This document shows positions 1-9,314 of a stretch of DNA of 64,000 nt, piece after piece. Position 1 is the first letter of the stretch. Every line of letters starts with the position of its first letter. The stretch comes from Closterium sp. Naga37s-1. Lineage: Eukaryota > Streptophyta > Zygnematophyceae > Desmidiales > Closteriaceae. Below the pieces are notes generated by a model. The model was not told where the DNA came from. It worked only from the letters and a program-made list of their open reading frames with translations, and ran no database searches. The stretch covers positions 62,001 to 126,000 of the forward strand of contig CANJKZ010000020.1 of assembly GCA_947471745.1 (NCBI GenBank). The letters run 5' to 3'. Both the position numbers and the translations under genes were made by a program.

Positions 1-56
1 CACGATGTTTCTGTGGCGAGAGAGTCTCCAGCTGACTCTGCTGCCGCTGTTGTCCA

Positions 57-923
57 TGTTAGAGACTAAGGACGGAGTCTATGAAGATTAGGTGCCTAAA
101 TTTCTCAAAATCGTTGGTCCCTATTTCTGGACAGAATAGTTGCGCTCACAAGAAACGCCGTCGACGAAACGTGCACAGTCTAAACTTCACTAAACTCATA
201 TATGTTGTAGCCCTACTCCGTGGCTACAATTCCCAAGTTGAAACGTATCAAGAGGTGAAGTAAATCTCGACTTATCAATTTCGGCGCACAGGGGGGTATG
301 CTGCCATAAGAACTTAACTCAATCACAAAGTTCACACAAGTTCACACAAGAGAATTAGAGTAGCACTAAACCAGGTGGAAGGGATAAGGAGGACGAGAGG
401 GAAGGTCCCAAGAGAGTCCCCAACCAAGGAAACCCCATGCCATACAATTCCCTTCCCCATAGGCAACCCAACTTTGACCTTTGTCACTATCCCAACCTCC
501 ACAATCCACCTCAACCCAACTTGGCCACACTTGCCAACCTGGTTTGGTTTCTCCCAACCATTTGGCAGCAACTACAGTAGAAAAGACGAATTTCCCAACC
601 CCCAAAAGTCTGTACCCCATATTGAGTCAACCCCACAACTTCCCATAGTCACCACAACCAAATATCAAAAGCATACGAACTCCAACGTTCGTAACTTTCT
701 AGTTCGTGCTCCGATTGAAGCGATACTTGGTTCCTCGGAAAGCTCTTGAGCAGAGGAGTCACTTCAGATATCTGCTCAAGCCAAATAACATTCACACACA
801 CACTCAGAAAAACCAAACCGCACAAAACACAAATTCTTGCACACACTCACAACACGCATGCAACGCACGAACATATGATGGGAGGCAGACAGACGTGAAT
901 GCGAATGGTAGCATCACTCAACA
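57..923 (-). repeat. 3' LTR of the young copia
   Basis: 867-bp direct repeat of 5675-6541, offset 5618 bp, beginning TGTTAG and ending CAACA. On the minus strand it is the downstream LTR. Small ORFs inside it are duplicated exactly in the other LTR and are not genes. Confidence 0.96.
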
Positions 924-936
924 AACTCCCCCTCTG
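924..936 (-). other. Polypurine tract of the young copia
   Basis: Read on the minus strand this is a purine run (AGAGGGGGAG) directly abutting the 3' LTR, the usual priming site for plus-strand DNA synthesis. Confidence 0.8.
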
Positions 937-980
937 GCTGCCAACCATCATCCCACATGCCATAGCTCAAGCATGCATCC

Positions 981-3900
981 TCAATGCACACTCATCCCAG
1001 CAAGCTTCATGCCCTTCCAATGCTCAGATTCAGCCAGGCGCTTGGTGAGAATGTCAGCCGCCTGCTGATGGGTCTTCACAATCTCCAGCCGCACCTCCTT
1101 GTCCAGGAGCCTCCTCACCCAGTGCCACTTAGGCCTGATGTGTTTGGTCAGCCCATGAAGACAAGCATTCTTCGCTAGCTTCACCGCCGACTCATTGTCA
1201 CAGAAAATCACAGTCGGCTCCCTCTGACCAACTCCAATCTCCTCCAACAAACGCCTCAGCCACACCACCTCCTTTGCCCCATGATGCAGGGCCATGTACT
1301 CTGTCTCACACGAGGACTGCCCCACCTCATTCTGCTTCTTACTGCGCCAGCTCACTGCACCACCTCCGAACAGGCACACATAGCCTCCAATGCTGGTGCC
1401 ATCCGCTTTCACCGAGTTGAAGCTAGCGTCAGTGTAGCAGGTCAGGAGCATCTCCCCCTTGCTCAAATCAGCTGCACTCCTCTGCAGCCTCTGCCTCACA
1501 GCACTGTACTCCAAACCCACTGATGCCGTTGCACTCACATAGCGGACCAACCTCTTGGCCGCTTCCAGCTGCTCATGACTGGGGCGTGAAACCACACTGG
1601 CAAGCCTGGATGTTGCAAAGGCAATGTCAGGCCGTGTGTGGTTAGCCGCATAGTTGAGTGCCCCAACCATGGAATGAAAAAGTTTCCTGTCACTCTCACC
1701 CACCACCTCCTCATCAGCACAGGGCTCTACAGTGAACCCCGAAGGCAGTGGGGTGGCTGGCTTTCCTCCATCTTGCAGCCCATACTTCTCAGCCAGCCCC
1801 TCACAATACTTTCTCTGGTGCAACCTCAACACTCCCTTGTCAAGGTCCCTCTCCACATGCATCCCTAAATAGTACTTCACATCTCCCATCTTGGAGCACT
1901 TAAACTGCATCTCCAGCATCTCCTCCACATGCTCAATCATTGCAGACGACTCAGAGAAGAGCAGGATGTCATCCACATACACCAGGAGCATGAGAAACTG
2001 CTCCTTCTCCTGCAGCAGGAACAAGCTGTGATCACACTCACTCTTCTTGAAACCCCCAGCCAGCAGAGTCTCCTCTAACTTGTGGTACCATGCACGAGGA
2101 GCCTGCTTCAGGCCATAGATGGCCTTCTTCAGCCTGCACACCCTGCCGCTCCCATCATCCAAACCCTCAGGCTGTAACATGTACAGCTCCTCCAGAATGA
2201 TCCCATTGAGGAAGGCGGTGGTGATGTCCATCTGCTTCACCCGCCATCCACGGTATGCTGCCATTGCCAATGACACCCGAAGTGTTGTGCCTTTCCCCAC
2301 AGGAGCATAGAGCTCGTTGAAGTCCTTTCCCTTTGTCTGCTGAAACCCCTTAGCCACAAGCCTTGACTTGTAGCGGGTCAGCGCCCCATCAGGTCCGTAC
2401 TTGTGCCTGAAAATCAGCTTGGAAGAAATGGCCTTCTTCCCAGGTGGCAGCTCACACAGCTCCCACGTCTCATTCTCTAGCAGAGAATCATACTCCTCCT
2501 TCACACTCTGCTTCCACTTTTCAGCATCGGGCCCGCTCAATGCCTCAGCTAGCGTCTTGGGCTCAGGGACGGCTGCCCAGTAGCAGTGTGCTATCTCATC
2601 CTCATCACACTGCTCAGCCACACTCCCAGCCCTTACCACCTTTGGCTTGCCACGGCTTGCATAGGTCAGCCTGTTAGGAGGGCGCACATCCCTCCTAGGA
2701 CGGTCAGCCGTACGTCCGGCACCTTGTGGAGCACCTTGCTCCTCCTGCTGCTGCGGCTGCTGCTGCTGTTGCTGCTGCTGCTGCTCCTCCACCTCAGGTT
2801 CTCCCCCATCCTCTGTCACCCCAGAGATCTCATTCTCAGAGACAGAAACCTCCACTTGCCTTGAAGGCCGCTGCACCTCATCGGCCTCGACAATTAGCGG
2901 TGTCGTTGGAAGCTTCTGCTGCTGCTGCTGCTTCCACTCCTTGTAGTACAAGGACTCAAGGAACTTCACATCCCTTGACACAGTCAGCTGCTGGCTGGTC
3001 AAGTCCCAAATCAGCCAGCCCTTGTGATCCTTAGCAAGCCCCAAGTGCACACCCCATCTCCCAGAAGCTTCCAGTTTTCCCCTCTTCTCCTTAGGCACAT
3101 GAAACACCACCATGCACCCAAAGGCTCTCAGCATGTTCACAGCTGGTGCAATCCCATACCACTTGGTGTAGGGGACCCACTGCTTGTCCCCCACAGTCGC
3201 CAGCACCCTGTTCTTCACAACAACGACCTGCCGCAGTGCTGTCACCCAAAACGGATCCGGCAGCCCTGCACGCCCAAGGAGAGTGCGAGCACCTTCCTGC
3301 AGGGTCCGGTTGAACCGCTCAGCCACGCCATTCTGCTGAGGGTTGTAAGGCACTGTGAGCTGATGCTGGATCCCCTTCCGCTTCAGCTCCTTCTCAAAAT
3401 CAGCGCCGATGAACTCTCCTCCGTTGTCAGTGCGGATCACCTTCACCTTGTGTCCGCTTTCCCTTTGTGCTCTCGGCATCCACTCCTTAAGAACAGCCGC
3501 TGCCACCTCCCCCTTAGTCTTGAGAGGGTACACCCACACCGCACGCGTGTGGTCGTCCACAATCGTCAAGAAGTAGCGGCTGCCCGAGAGAGAAAGGGCC
3601 CTCGTGGGGCCCACCACATCCATGTGCACTAGTTCAAGTGGTGCCTTGGCTGGTCCTGTGCTGCTGCTGAAGGGAAACTTCGTGAATTTGGTCTCAAGGC
3701 AGGTAGGGCAGCTCCCAATCTCCTTTGCTCCCCCCTTCACCTCCAGCCCCTTCAAGCACCCATCCTTTACCAACTTCTGCAGCATAGGAATGCTCACATG
3801 GCACAGCCTCTCATGCCACGTCTCCCAATCAGCCTCACCACTCCCAGATGAAGCCTTTGCCCATGCAGCTGTCGCATCCACACCAGCAAGCACCTCACCA

Positions 3901-5438
3901 TGTGGCTGTTGTGGCTGCTGCACCTTCTTGACTGCATCCAGGGCCCCAGCAGTTGGTGCAGTCTCCTCTCCTCCCGCAGTTGCTTTAGCCGCTGCCGCTG
4001 CCTTTGCCGTTGCTGGTGGTTTCCCCTTCCAAGGGATGATGGGCAGCTGCCACAAGTCCTTGATGCAGCTGCTCTTCTCCTCCAAGTTCCACAGCAGCAA
4101 CTTCCCAAGCTTTGCACGGCAGCTGGTTGGGCCGAAGGTAACTTCAGCCTTGCTCTTCTGCAGCCGGCGCACAGAAAGAAGGTTAGCGGACAAACCTTCA
4201 ACCAACAGCACATTCCCAAGCCCCACAAGCTCTCCATTGGCTCCCATCACCTTGGCATTCCCAACACCAATCACAGGGAGCAAAGCACCTGAAGCGGCAG
4301 CCACAAACTTGATCTTCCCAGGAGGTTTTACCTCATCAAGCAAATCTGCCCGTGGGGTCATATGACTCGTGCAACCTGAATCGATCACCCAGTGAGTGAG
4401 GGGGTGCATCACAACCTTCCCAACTGAACCCACATCACCCCCACTCCCTTGCACATCCTCAACCATGAGGAACATCCCAGGGTGGGCTTTACCTTGTGCA
4501 CCATCACCTTGTGCACCTGAACCTTGCACAGCGCCACCGCGTGCACGTTCACCACTTGGCGGCTTCATGCCTGGAGGGGCCCATCCCTCAGGCCGGCTGA
4601 AACACTTGAACCACGGGTGTCCAGCCTTCTTGCAGTACCAGCACGCACCCTCCATTCGGGTGCTCCCCCTGCCACCAGAGCTCCCATGCCCCTCATTGTA
4701 GTCACCTCGGCCTCTCCCTCTGCCAAAGCCTCTCCCACGGCCTCGGCCTCTCCCTCCCCCTCTTCCTCTGCTGCCTCCTGCAGCTCCATACCCCTCAGCA
4801 GTTTTGTTGGCAGCACCACCTCCCGTGTGGCGTCTGCGGAAGTCCTCCTGCAGAATCTGCTGCCGTAGCCACTCAGGCGTCCATTTGTCCTGCTGAACGT
4901 TGAGGGTGGGGATGAGGTTGTCCCACGAGTTGTTGAGCACCGAGATGATCTTGGTGCACTGTTGCATCTGCGACACTTCGCTGCCCGCCGCTGCCATCCT
5001 CGCATAGGTGTCCTTGATCTTGTCAAGGACCGGTTTCACATCATCTCCCGGTTTCATGGAGAGGGCAGCCAACTCCTTCTCCAACACAATCACCATCGGC
5101 AGCGTGTTGGGCTGAATCACGTCGCGTAGCAGCTTCCATGCCTTCGGTCCGGAATCATCCAACTCCACCAAATCCTTGATGTGCTGGAACATGTCGTTGT
5201 TGACCGATTGGAGGATGAGGTCGTACAGCACCGCGCTCTTCTCAATCCACCGATCGCGGGCATCTCCTTCCCCCGGCATCTTCTCCTCTCCCATTGCAAT
5301 TTTCAGCAGCTTGTAGCGCTTGAAGGCGCTCCGCATCCGCCCGCTCCATTCCTCATAGTTGGAGCCATCCAAAGCTTCAATCTTGGATGGTGGCGGCTCA
5401 CTCCTCTTCTCAGCTGCATCTCCACTCCCTTGATTCAT
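981..5438 (-). CDS. Copia gag-pol polyprotein, intact
   Basis: Single uninterrupted ORF of about 1485 codons from ATG at 5438; an in-frame TTG just upstream is less likely as the start. In order it shows a UBN2-like gag (about residues 10-230), an RG-rich linker, a zinc knuckle CWYCKKAGHPWFKC near 265, an aspartic protease DSG near 352, the integrase zinc region near 536, and the integrase core with D in MDVVGP (about 604), D in TDNGGEF (about 671) and E in NGVAERF (about 708). Reverse transcriptase with YVDD follows near 1153, then RNase H with YTDAS, CETEY and CDNES. Domain order PR-IN-RT-RH defines Ty1/copia. A polyglutamine and acidic hinge separates IN from RT. No stop or frameshift was seen, so this is the best candidate for an autonomous element here. 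Confidence 0.96.
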   Translation of the reverse strand: MNQGSGDAAEKRSEPPPSKIEALDGSNYEEWSGRMRSAFKRYKLLKIAMGEEKMPGEGDARDRWIEKSAVLYDLILQSVNNDMFQHIKDLVELDDSGPKAWKLLRDVIQPNTLPMVIVLEKELAALSMKPGDDVKPVLDKIKDTYARMAAAGSEVSQMQQCTKIISVLNNSWDNLIPTLNVQQDKWTPEWLRQQILQEDFRRRHTGGGAANKTAEGYGAAGGSRGRGGGRGRGRGRGFGRGRGRGDYNEGHGSSGGRGSTRMEGACWYCKKAGHPWFKCFSRPEGWAPPGMKPPSGERARGGAVQGSGAQGDGAQGKAHPGMFLMVEDVQGSGGDVGSVGKVVMHPLTHWVIDSGCTSHMTPRADLLDEVKPPGKIKFVAAASGALLPVIGVGNAKVMGANGELVGLGNVLLVEGLSANLLSVRRLQKSKAEVTFGPTSCRAKLGKLLLWNLEEKSSCIKDLWQLPIIPWKGKPPATAKAAAAAKATAGGEETAPTAGALDAVKKVQQPQQPHGEVLAGVDATAAWAKASSGSGEADWETWHERLCHVSIPMLQKLVKDGCLKGLEVKGGAKEIGSCPTCLETKFTKFPFSSSTGPAKAPLELVHMDVVGPTRALSLSGSRYFLTIVDDHTRAVWVYPLKTKGEVAAAVLKEWMPRAQRESGHKVKVIRTDNGGEFIGADFEKELKRKGIQHQLTVPYNPQQNGVAERFNRTLQEGARTLLGRAGLPDPFWVTALRQVVVVKNRVLATVGDKQWVPYTKWYGIAPAVNMLRAFGCMVVFHVPKEKRGKLEASGRWGVHLGLAKDHKGWLIWDLTSQQLTVSRDVKFLESLYYKEWKQQQQQKLPTTPLIVEADEVQRPSRQVEVSVSENEISGVTEDGGEPEVEEQQQQQQQQQPQQQEEQGAPQGAGRTADRPRRDVRPPNRLTYASRGKPKVVRAGSVAEQCDEDEIAHCYWAAVPEPKTLAEALSGPDAEKWKQSVKEEYDSLLENETWELCELPPGKKAISSKLIFRHKYGPDGALTRYKSRLVAKGFQQTKGKDFNELYAPVGKGTTLRVSLAMAAYRGWRVKQMDITTAFLNGIILEELYMLQPEGLDDGSGRVCRLKKAIYGLKQAPRAWYHKLEETLLAGGFKKSECDHSLFLLQEKEQFLMLLVYVDDILLFSESSAMIEHVEEMLEMQFKCSKMGDVKYYLGMHVERDLDKGVLRLHQRKYCEGLAEKYGLQDGGKPATPLPSGFTVEPCADEEVVGESDRKLFHSMVGALNYAANHTRPDIAFATSRLASVVSRPSHEQLEAAKRLVRYVSATASVGLEYSAVRQRLQRSAADLSKGEMLLTCYTDASFNSVKADGTSIGGYVCLFGGGAVSWRSKKQNEVGQSSCETEYMALHHGAKEVVWLRRLLEEIGVGQREPTVIFCDNESAVKLAKNACLHGLTKHIRPKWHWVRRLLDKEVRLEIVKTHQQAADILTKRLAESEHWKGMKLAGMSVH

Positions 5439-5660
5439 CTCCTCTGCTCCCAATCAGAGGTTTCAGCTCCCCCTTTTGCTGGTCACAATGTAGATCCACA
5501 CAATCTTCACAAGTGTCAGCGCCAACGAAATTTCGGCAGAGTTTCCCCTTAGCGGAAGTCACATCCAACCTCCAGAACTCCACTTAGGCACGCCCACAGG
5601 CCATGGTGGGTCTAGGAGGGTCTTCACACTTCAGTAGACTCCCCACAAGGTCCTTAATCA

Positions 5661-5672
5661 CCTCTGATACCA
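5661..5672 (-). other. Primer binding site, tRNA-iMet
   Basis: On the minus strand this reads TGGTATCAGAGG two bases inside the 5' LTR. It complements the 3' end of plant initiator tRNA-Met, the standard copia primer. Confidence 0.88.
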
Positions 5673-5674
5673 CT

Positions 5675-6541
5675 TGTTAGAGACTAAGGACGGAGTCTAT
5701 GAAGATTAGGTGCCTAAATTTCTCAAAATCGTTGGTCCCTATTTCTGGACAGAATAGTTGCGCTCACAAGAAACGCCGTCGACGAAACGTGCACAGTCTA
5801 AACTTCACTAAACTCATATATGTTGTAGCCCTACTCCGTGGCTACAATTCCCAAGTTGAAACGTATCAAGAGGTGAAGTAAATCTCGACTTATCAATTTC
5901 GGCGCACAGGGGGGTATGCTGCCATAAGAACTTAACTCAATCACAAAGTTCACACAAGTTCACACAAGAGAATTAGAGTAGCACTAAACCAGGTGGAAGG
6001 GATAAGGAGGACGAGAGGGAAGGTCCCAAGAGAGTCCCCAACCAAGGAAACCCCATGCCATACAATTCCCTTCCCCATAGGCAACCCAACTTTGACCTTT
6101 GTCACTATCCCAACCTCCACAATCCACCTCAACCCAACTTGGCCACACTTGCCAACCTGGTTTGGTTTCTCCCAACCATTTGGCAGCAACTACAGTAGAA
6201 AAGACGAATTTCCCAACCCCCAAAAGTCTGTACCCCATATTGAGTCAACCCCACAACTTCCCATAGTCACCACAACCAAATATCAAAAGCATACGAACTC
6301 CAACGTTCGTAACTTTCTAGTTCGTGCTCCGATTGAAGCGATACTTGGTTCCTCGGAAAGCTCTTGAGCAGAGGAGTCACTTCAGATATCTGCTCAAGCC
6401 AAATAACATTCACACACACACTCAGAAAAACCAAACCGCACAAAACACAAATTCTTGCACACACTCACAACACGCATGCAACGCACGAACATATGATGGG
6501 AGGCAGACAGACGTGAATGCGAATGGTAGCATCACTCAACA
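5675..6541 (-). repeat. 5' LTR of the young copia
   Basis: 867-bp partner of 57-923 with the same ends. It is followed at 6542-6546 by the GTCCA target duplication. It should carry the element promoter, which I did not delimit. Confidence 0.96.
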
Positions 6542-6869
6542 GTCCACCCCCAGAACCTCTGCCTCCACCAGCGGAACCACCTGTAGGAGCAAACGCACAG
6601 GTACCTACACGCGTGGCCATGACGGGCAGGAGCAATCAGTAGTAGCGGCGCAAGGGCGGCGGTGGTAGTCGAAGCGGCAGTAGTTGTAGCGGGAGGTGTT
6701 GCAACTGTGGCAGCTGTTAGAGCACACGTCGGGGCTGTAGCGGCGACAGTTGGGGCCGTGGCGGTAGCAGAAGGGATATAGCGGCGTTAGCAGGGGCTGT
6801 AACGACGGTAACAGGGGTTGTAGCGGCGACAGCAGGGGCTGTTGCAGCGACAGTAGGGGCTGTTGCGGC

Positions 6870-7520
6870 GACAGCAGGCAGCAACTGCGGCTTGACAGGA
6901 AAGGGCTCGGTAGCGTGCAGGGTAGTGCTGGCGGCGGCCAGGCAGGGCAGGGCAGCGCTGGGCAGCGCGTGCAGGCAGGGCAGCAGTGGCAGCGGCCGGC
7001 AGCAGCAGCGGCAGTGGGCGGCTGCAGTGGCGACAGCAGCAGGCAGCAGCTGCGGCTCGGCAGGGAAGCGCTGGCAGCGTGCAGGGCAGTGCTGGCGGCG
7101 ACCAGGCAGGGCAGGGCAGCGCTGTACAGCGCGTGCAGGCAGGGCAGCAATGGCAGCGGCCGGCAGCAGCAGCGGCAGTGGCCGGCAGCAGTGGCGGCAG
7201 AAGGAGGCAGCAGCTGCGGCTTGGCAGGGTAGCGCTGGGCAGTGTGCAGGGCAGTGCTAGCGGCGGCCAGGCAGGGCAGGGCAGCGCTGGGCAGCGCTTG
7301 CAGGCAGGACAACAGTGGCAGCGGCCGGCAGCAGCCGCGGCAGTGGCCAGCAGCAGCCGCGGCAGTGGCTGGCAGTAGTGGTGCAGTAGCAGGCAGTTAC
7401 TGCGGCTTGGCAGGGAAGCGCTCGGCAGTGTGCAGAGCAGTGCTGGCAGCGGCCAGGCAGGGCAGGGCAGCGCTGGGCAGCGCATGCATCCAGGGCAGAG
7501 CAGCAGCTGCAGCTTGGGAA
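6870..7520. repeat. Tandem array of 164-186-bp units
   Basis: About four copies of a GC-rich unit recur in register: the marker GYGTGCAG starts at 6913, 7077, 7242 and 7428, giving periods of 164, 165 and 186 bp. Each unit contains GGCAGGGCAGGGCAGCGCT-like and CAGCAGCGGCAGTGG-like submotifs. Overlapping long ORFs on both strands arise only from the repeat composition and have no family resemblance. The array lies in the leader of the minus-strand copia fragment. Confidence 0.8.
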
Positions 7521-8004
7521 GGGCATGCACAGGCGGCGCAGGGCAGGGCGCGGGCTGTGCGAGCAGGGCGTGGGCGGCGCACGGGCAGCAGTTGCAGTGC
7601 GCGTGCAGCGTGTGCGCGGCGCAGGCAGCGTGCGGGCAGCGCGCGGGCAGGGCGCGGGCAGGGCAGCGCAAGGCGCGGGCAGCGTACACATGGCTGTGCA
7701 GGCAGCGCGCGGGCTATGCAGGCAGCGCGCGGGCGGGCGGCGCAAGCGGGGCATGAACGGGTTGCTCGCGGGGCAGGGGAGGGTGCGCGGGGTGGCGCGG
7801 ACAGGGCAGGATGCGGGTCGCGCGCAAGGCAGCGTGCGGGTCGCACATAAGGCAGGGCGGCCGCGATTTCGCTAGGCAGGGCGGCTCTAGCGGACAGTGC
7901 GTCGCGATTTGGTGGGGCAGGGCGGGACGAACGGGCAGGCTGAATAAATAACGGTGGGCCCTTAAGAGAAATACGTCCTACAGCGCGACCTGCTCAGAAT
8001 ACCA

Positions 8005-8180
8005 TGTTAAGATAGTGCCTAGACTAGGAGCCATGACTTACGAGACTAGTGAGAGGAATGGATTGATTAGGTCAAAGGAGGGGGGTACAAACCAAAGTGT
8101 CGAGAGAAATATTGTACCCTTTAACATGCACCTCACTACAGGCTAACCAACAAACTAACAATATAAACATAACTTTGACA
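8005..8180 (-). repeat. Copia LTR (176 bp)
   Basis: On the minus strand it begins TGTCAAAGTTATG and ends CTTAACA, directly followed by a primer-site-like TGGTATTCTGAGC. It resembles the short LTRs at 14037-14167, 26101-26230 and 49752-49880 in its first bases. Confidence 0.65.
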
Positions 8181-8352
8181 TTCCCTTACCCAACGTGCAC
8201 CCGACCTCACCTTCCCGAGGTTCCCGTCTAGCTAGGGTGTTCTATATATTATCGCATGCTTTTCATTGTATCGTCAGTTCATTCGGTCACAACTTCGTTC
8301 TTCGTTTTCTGTGCAACTCTATTTTACAGCTCATAACACCTGGTATCAGAGC
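8181..8352 (+). repeat. LTR tail plus primer site of another copia
   Basis: An AT-richer segment ends CTCATAACA and is followed by TGGTATCAGAGC at 8341-8352, an intact tRNA-iMet primer site in plus orientation. The left part of this LTR is not recognisable, and no gag follows directly, so this is a fragment. Confidence 0.55.
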
Positions 8353-9314
8353 TACTTTCCTAGTTCACCCCACTTTTTCGAGGTGGTTTAGTAGCATGGA
8401 TGTGACTGGCATCATGGGGTGCAAAGCGGTTGGCTGGAAAGTTTACAAAATTAAACTTGCCCAGCTCTGATAGCTTTTGCGTTTGCATTATTGCCGGATA
8501 GATATGGATACCCCTCTGCCTGCTAGACGAAGCTTGCGACTCATGGGTAAGGCGGCTTTCTGAGTGCATGTCATCCTAACGTCCTGCCGAGTGTTCGTGC
8601 TATTTGTGCTTGCATGATTTGCATGAGTTTTTGTCATTATGCATGGCTGTTGGATTTTACCATCTTTGTGTTTTTCTCCGAGTCTACATGCTTGATCATG
8701 GATGAGAAATCCAGAGCTTTCCAACGATACCAAGATCACCTTATTCCGACCAAGATCGCCCAAGTTACAAGATTTTCAAGCTTTGGGAATTCTATCTCAT
8801 TTTGAGATATTACCTATATTGGGTGATTATTGGGACATGACTATAAATGGATAGTTGGTTGGGTGGTTAGGAAATCAACTTCGGCTATTGGATTGGGGTG
8901 GCTAGAAGTTTCTAGTATGGGTTGCAAATGTTGTAACACCTAGGCAAAATCCAACTAGATTGGATTTTGCATGTGACACATCAAGGACCTCATGATGAGG
9001 GTTGCATCCTTGCTGCTAGGAAGGTTTCTACCATCTTTTCCTAGCTCTTGGAGAACCCCTTTACTCTCATGGTTCTCTTGGAGTCCCCAACTCCAACTTT
9101 CCATGCCCAATGTTTGTTCTTCCTCCATCATTTCTAGTGAAAGCAGCAGCTATACGTTTTTACTTCGTTCTCACTCCTTAGACCACCTTTTGATGTGATT
9201 CAACTTCGAGGTGGTAGCTAATACTAGCGCACGCAATCCTACTGAGAGGATTTGTGTTTAGATGAGAAATGAATTCGTCGTAAGTCTTCAAAGTGACCGG
9301 ATCTTGTGCACCAG
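8353..9314. other. Gene-free stretch, includes LTR-like sequence
   Basis: No ORF with family resemblance is visible. The segment is more AT-rich than its surroundings. Its right end, up to the primer site at 9315, should be the 5' LTR of the plus-strand copia that follows. A possible LTR start is the TGTTGTAACACC near 8930, but no second LTR copy was found to fix it. Confidence 0.4.

Larger units (their letters stand above)
57..6541 (-). mobile_element. Complete Ty1/copia LTR retrotransposon
   Basis: Two direct repeats of 867 bp (57-923 and 5675-6541) bound an internal region with one gag-pol ORF on the minus strand. The LTRs start TGTTAG and end CAACA. The element is flanked by a perfect 5-bp duplication, GTCCA, at 52-56 and 6542-6546. 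A primer site matching initiator tRNA-Met lies inside the right LTR and a purine tract inside the left one, as expected for minus orientation. I saw no difference between the LTRs, so the insertion is inferred to be very recent and the copy may be mobile. It interrupts the gag of an older minus-strand copia whose remains flank it at 1-51 and 6547-8180. Confidence 0.97.
6547..8180 (-). mobile_element. 5' end of an older minus-strand copia
   Basis: Minus-strand order is a 176-bp LTR (8005-8180), a degenerate primer site at 7993-8004 (TGGTATTCTGAGC), a GC-rich repetitive leader, then a short gag-like frame near 6560-6630 rich in Gly, Ser and Gln. The frame continues across the young copia at 57-6541 into positions 51-1, which still encode a Gln-rich stretch followed by SPQ. 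That resembles the Gly/Gln linker before LSPQQLREWY in related copies. The element is therefore an older target of the young insertion. Little gag sequence remains and no catalytic domain is present. Confidence 0.7.

Noticed and set aside
81-1068. Several ORFs of 60-124 codons near the left end, repeated exactly at 5699-6668
   Set aside because: They lie in or overlap the two LTRs of the young copia, are duplicated with it, and have no family resemblance.
6870-7520. CRISPR-like array
   Set aside because: Repeat units are long, contiguous and GC-rich, with no short conserved repeats separated by unique spacers, and the genome is eukaryotic.
6605-7875. ORFs of 100-300 codons on both strands, Cys/Ala- or Gly/Gln-rich
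   Set aside because: Products of the 164-186-bp tandem array and GC-rich leader; open in several frames at once.
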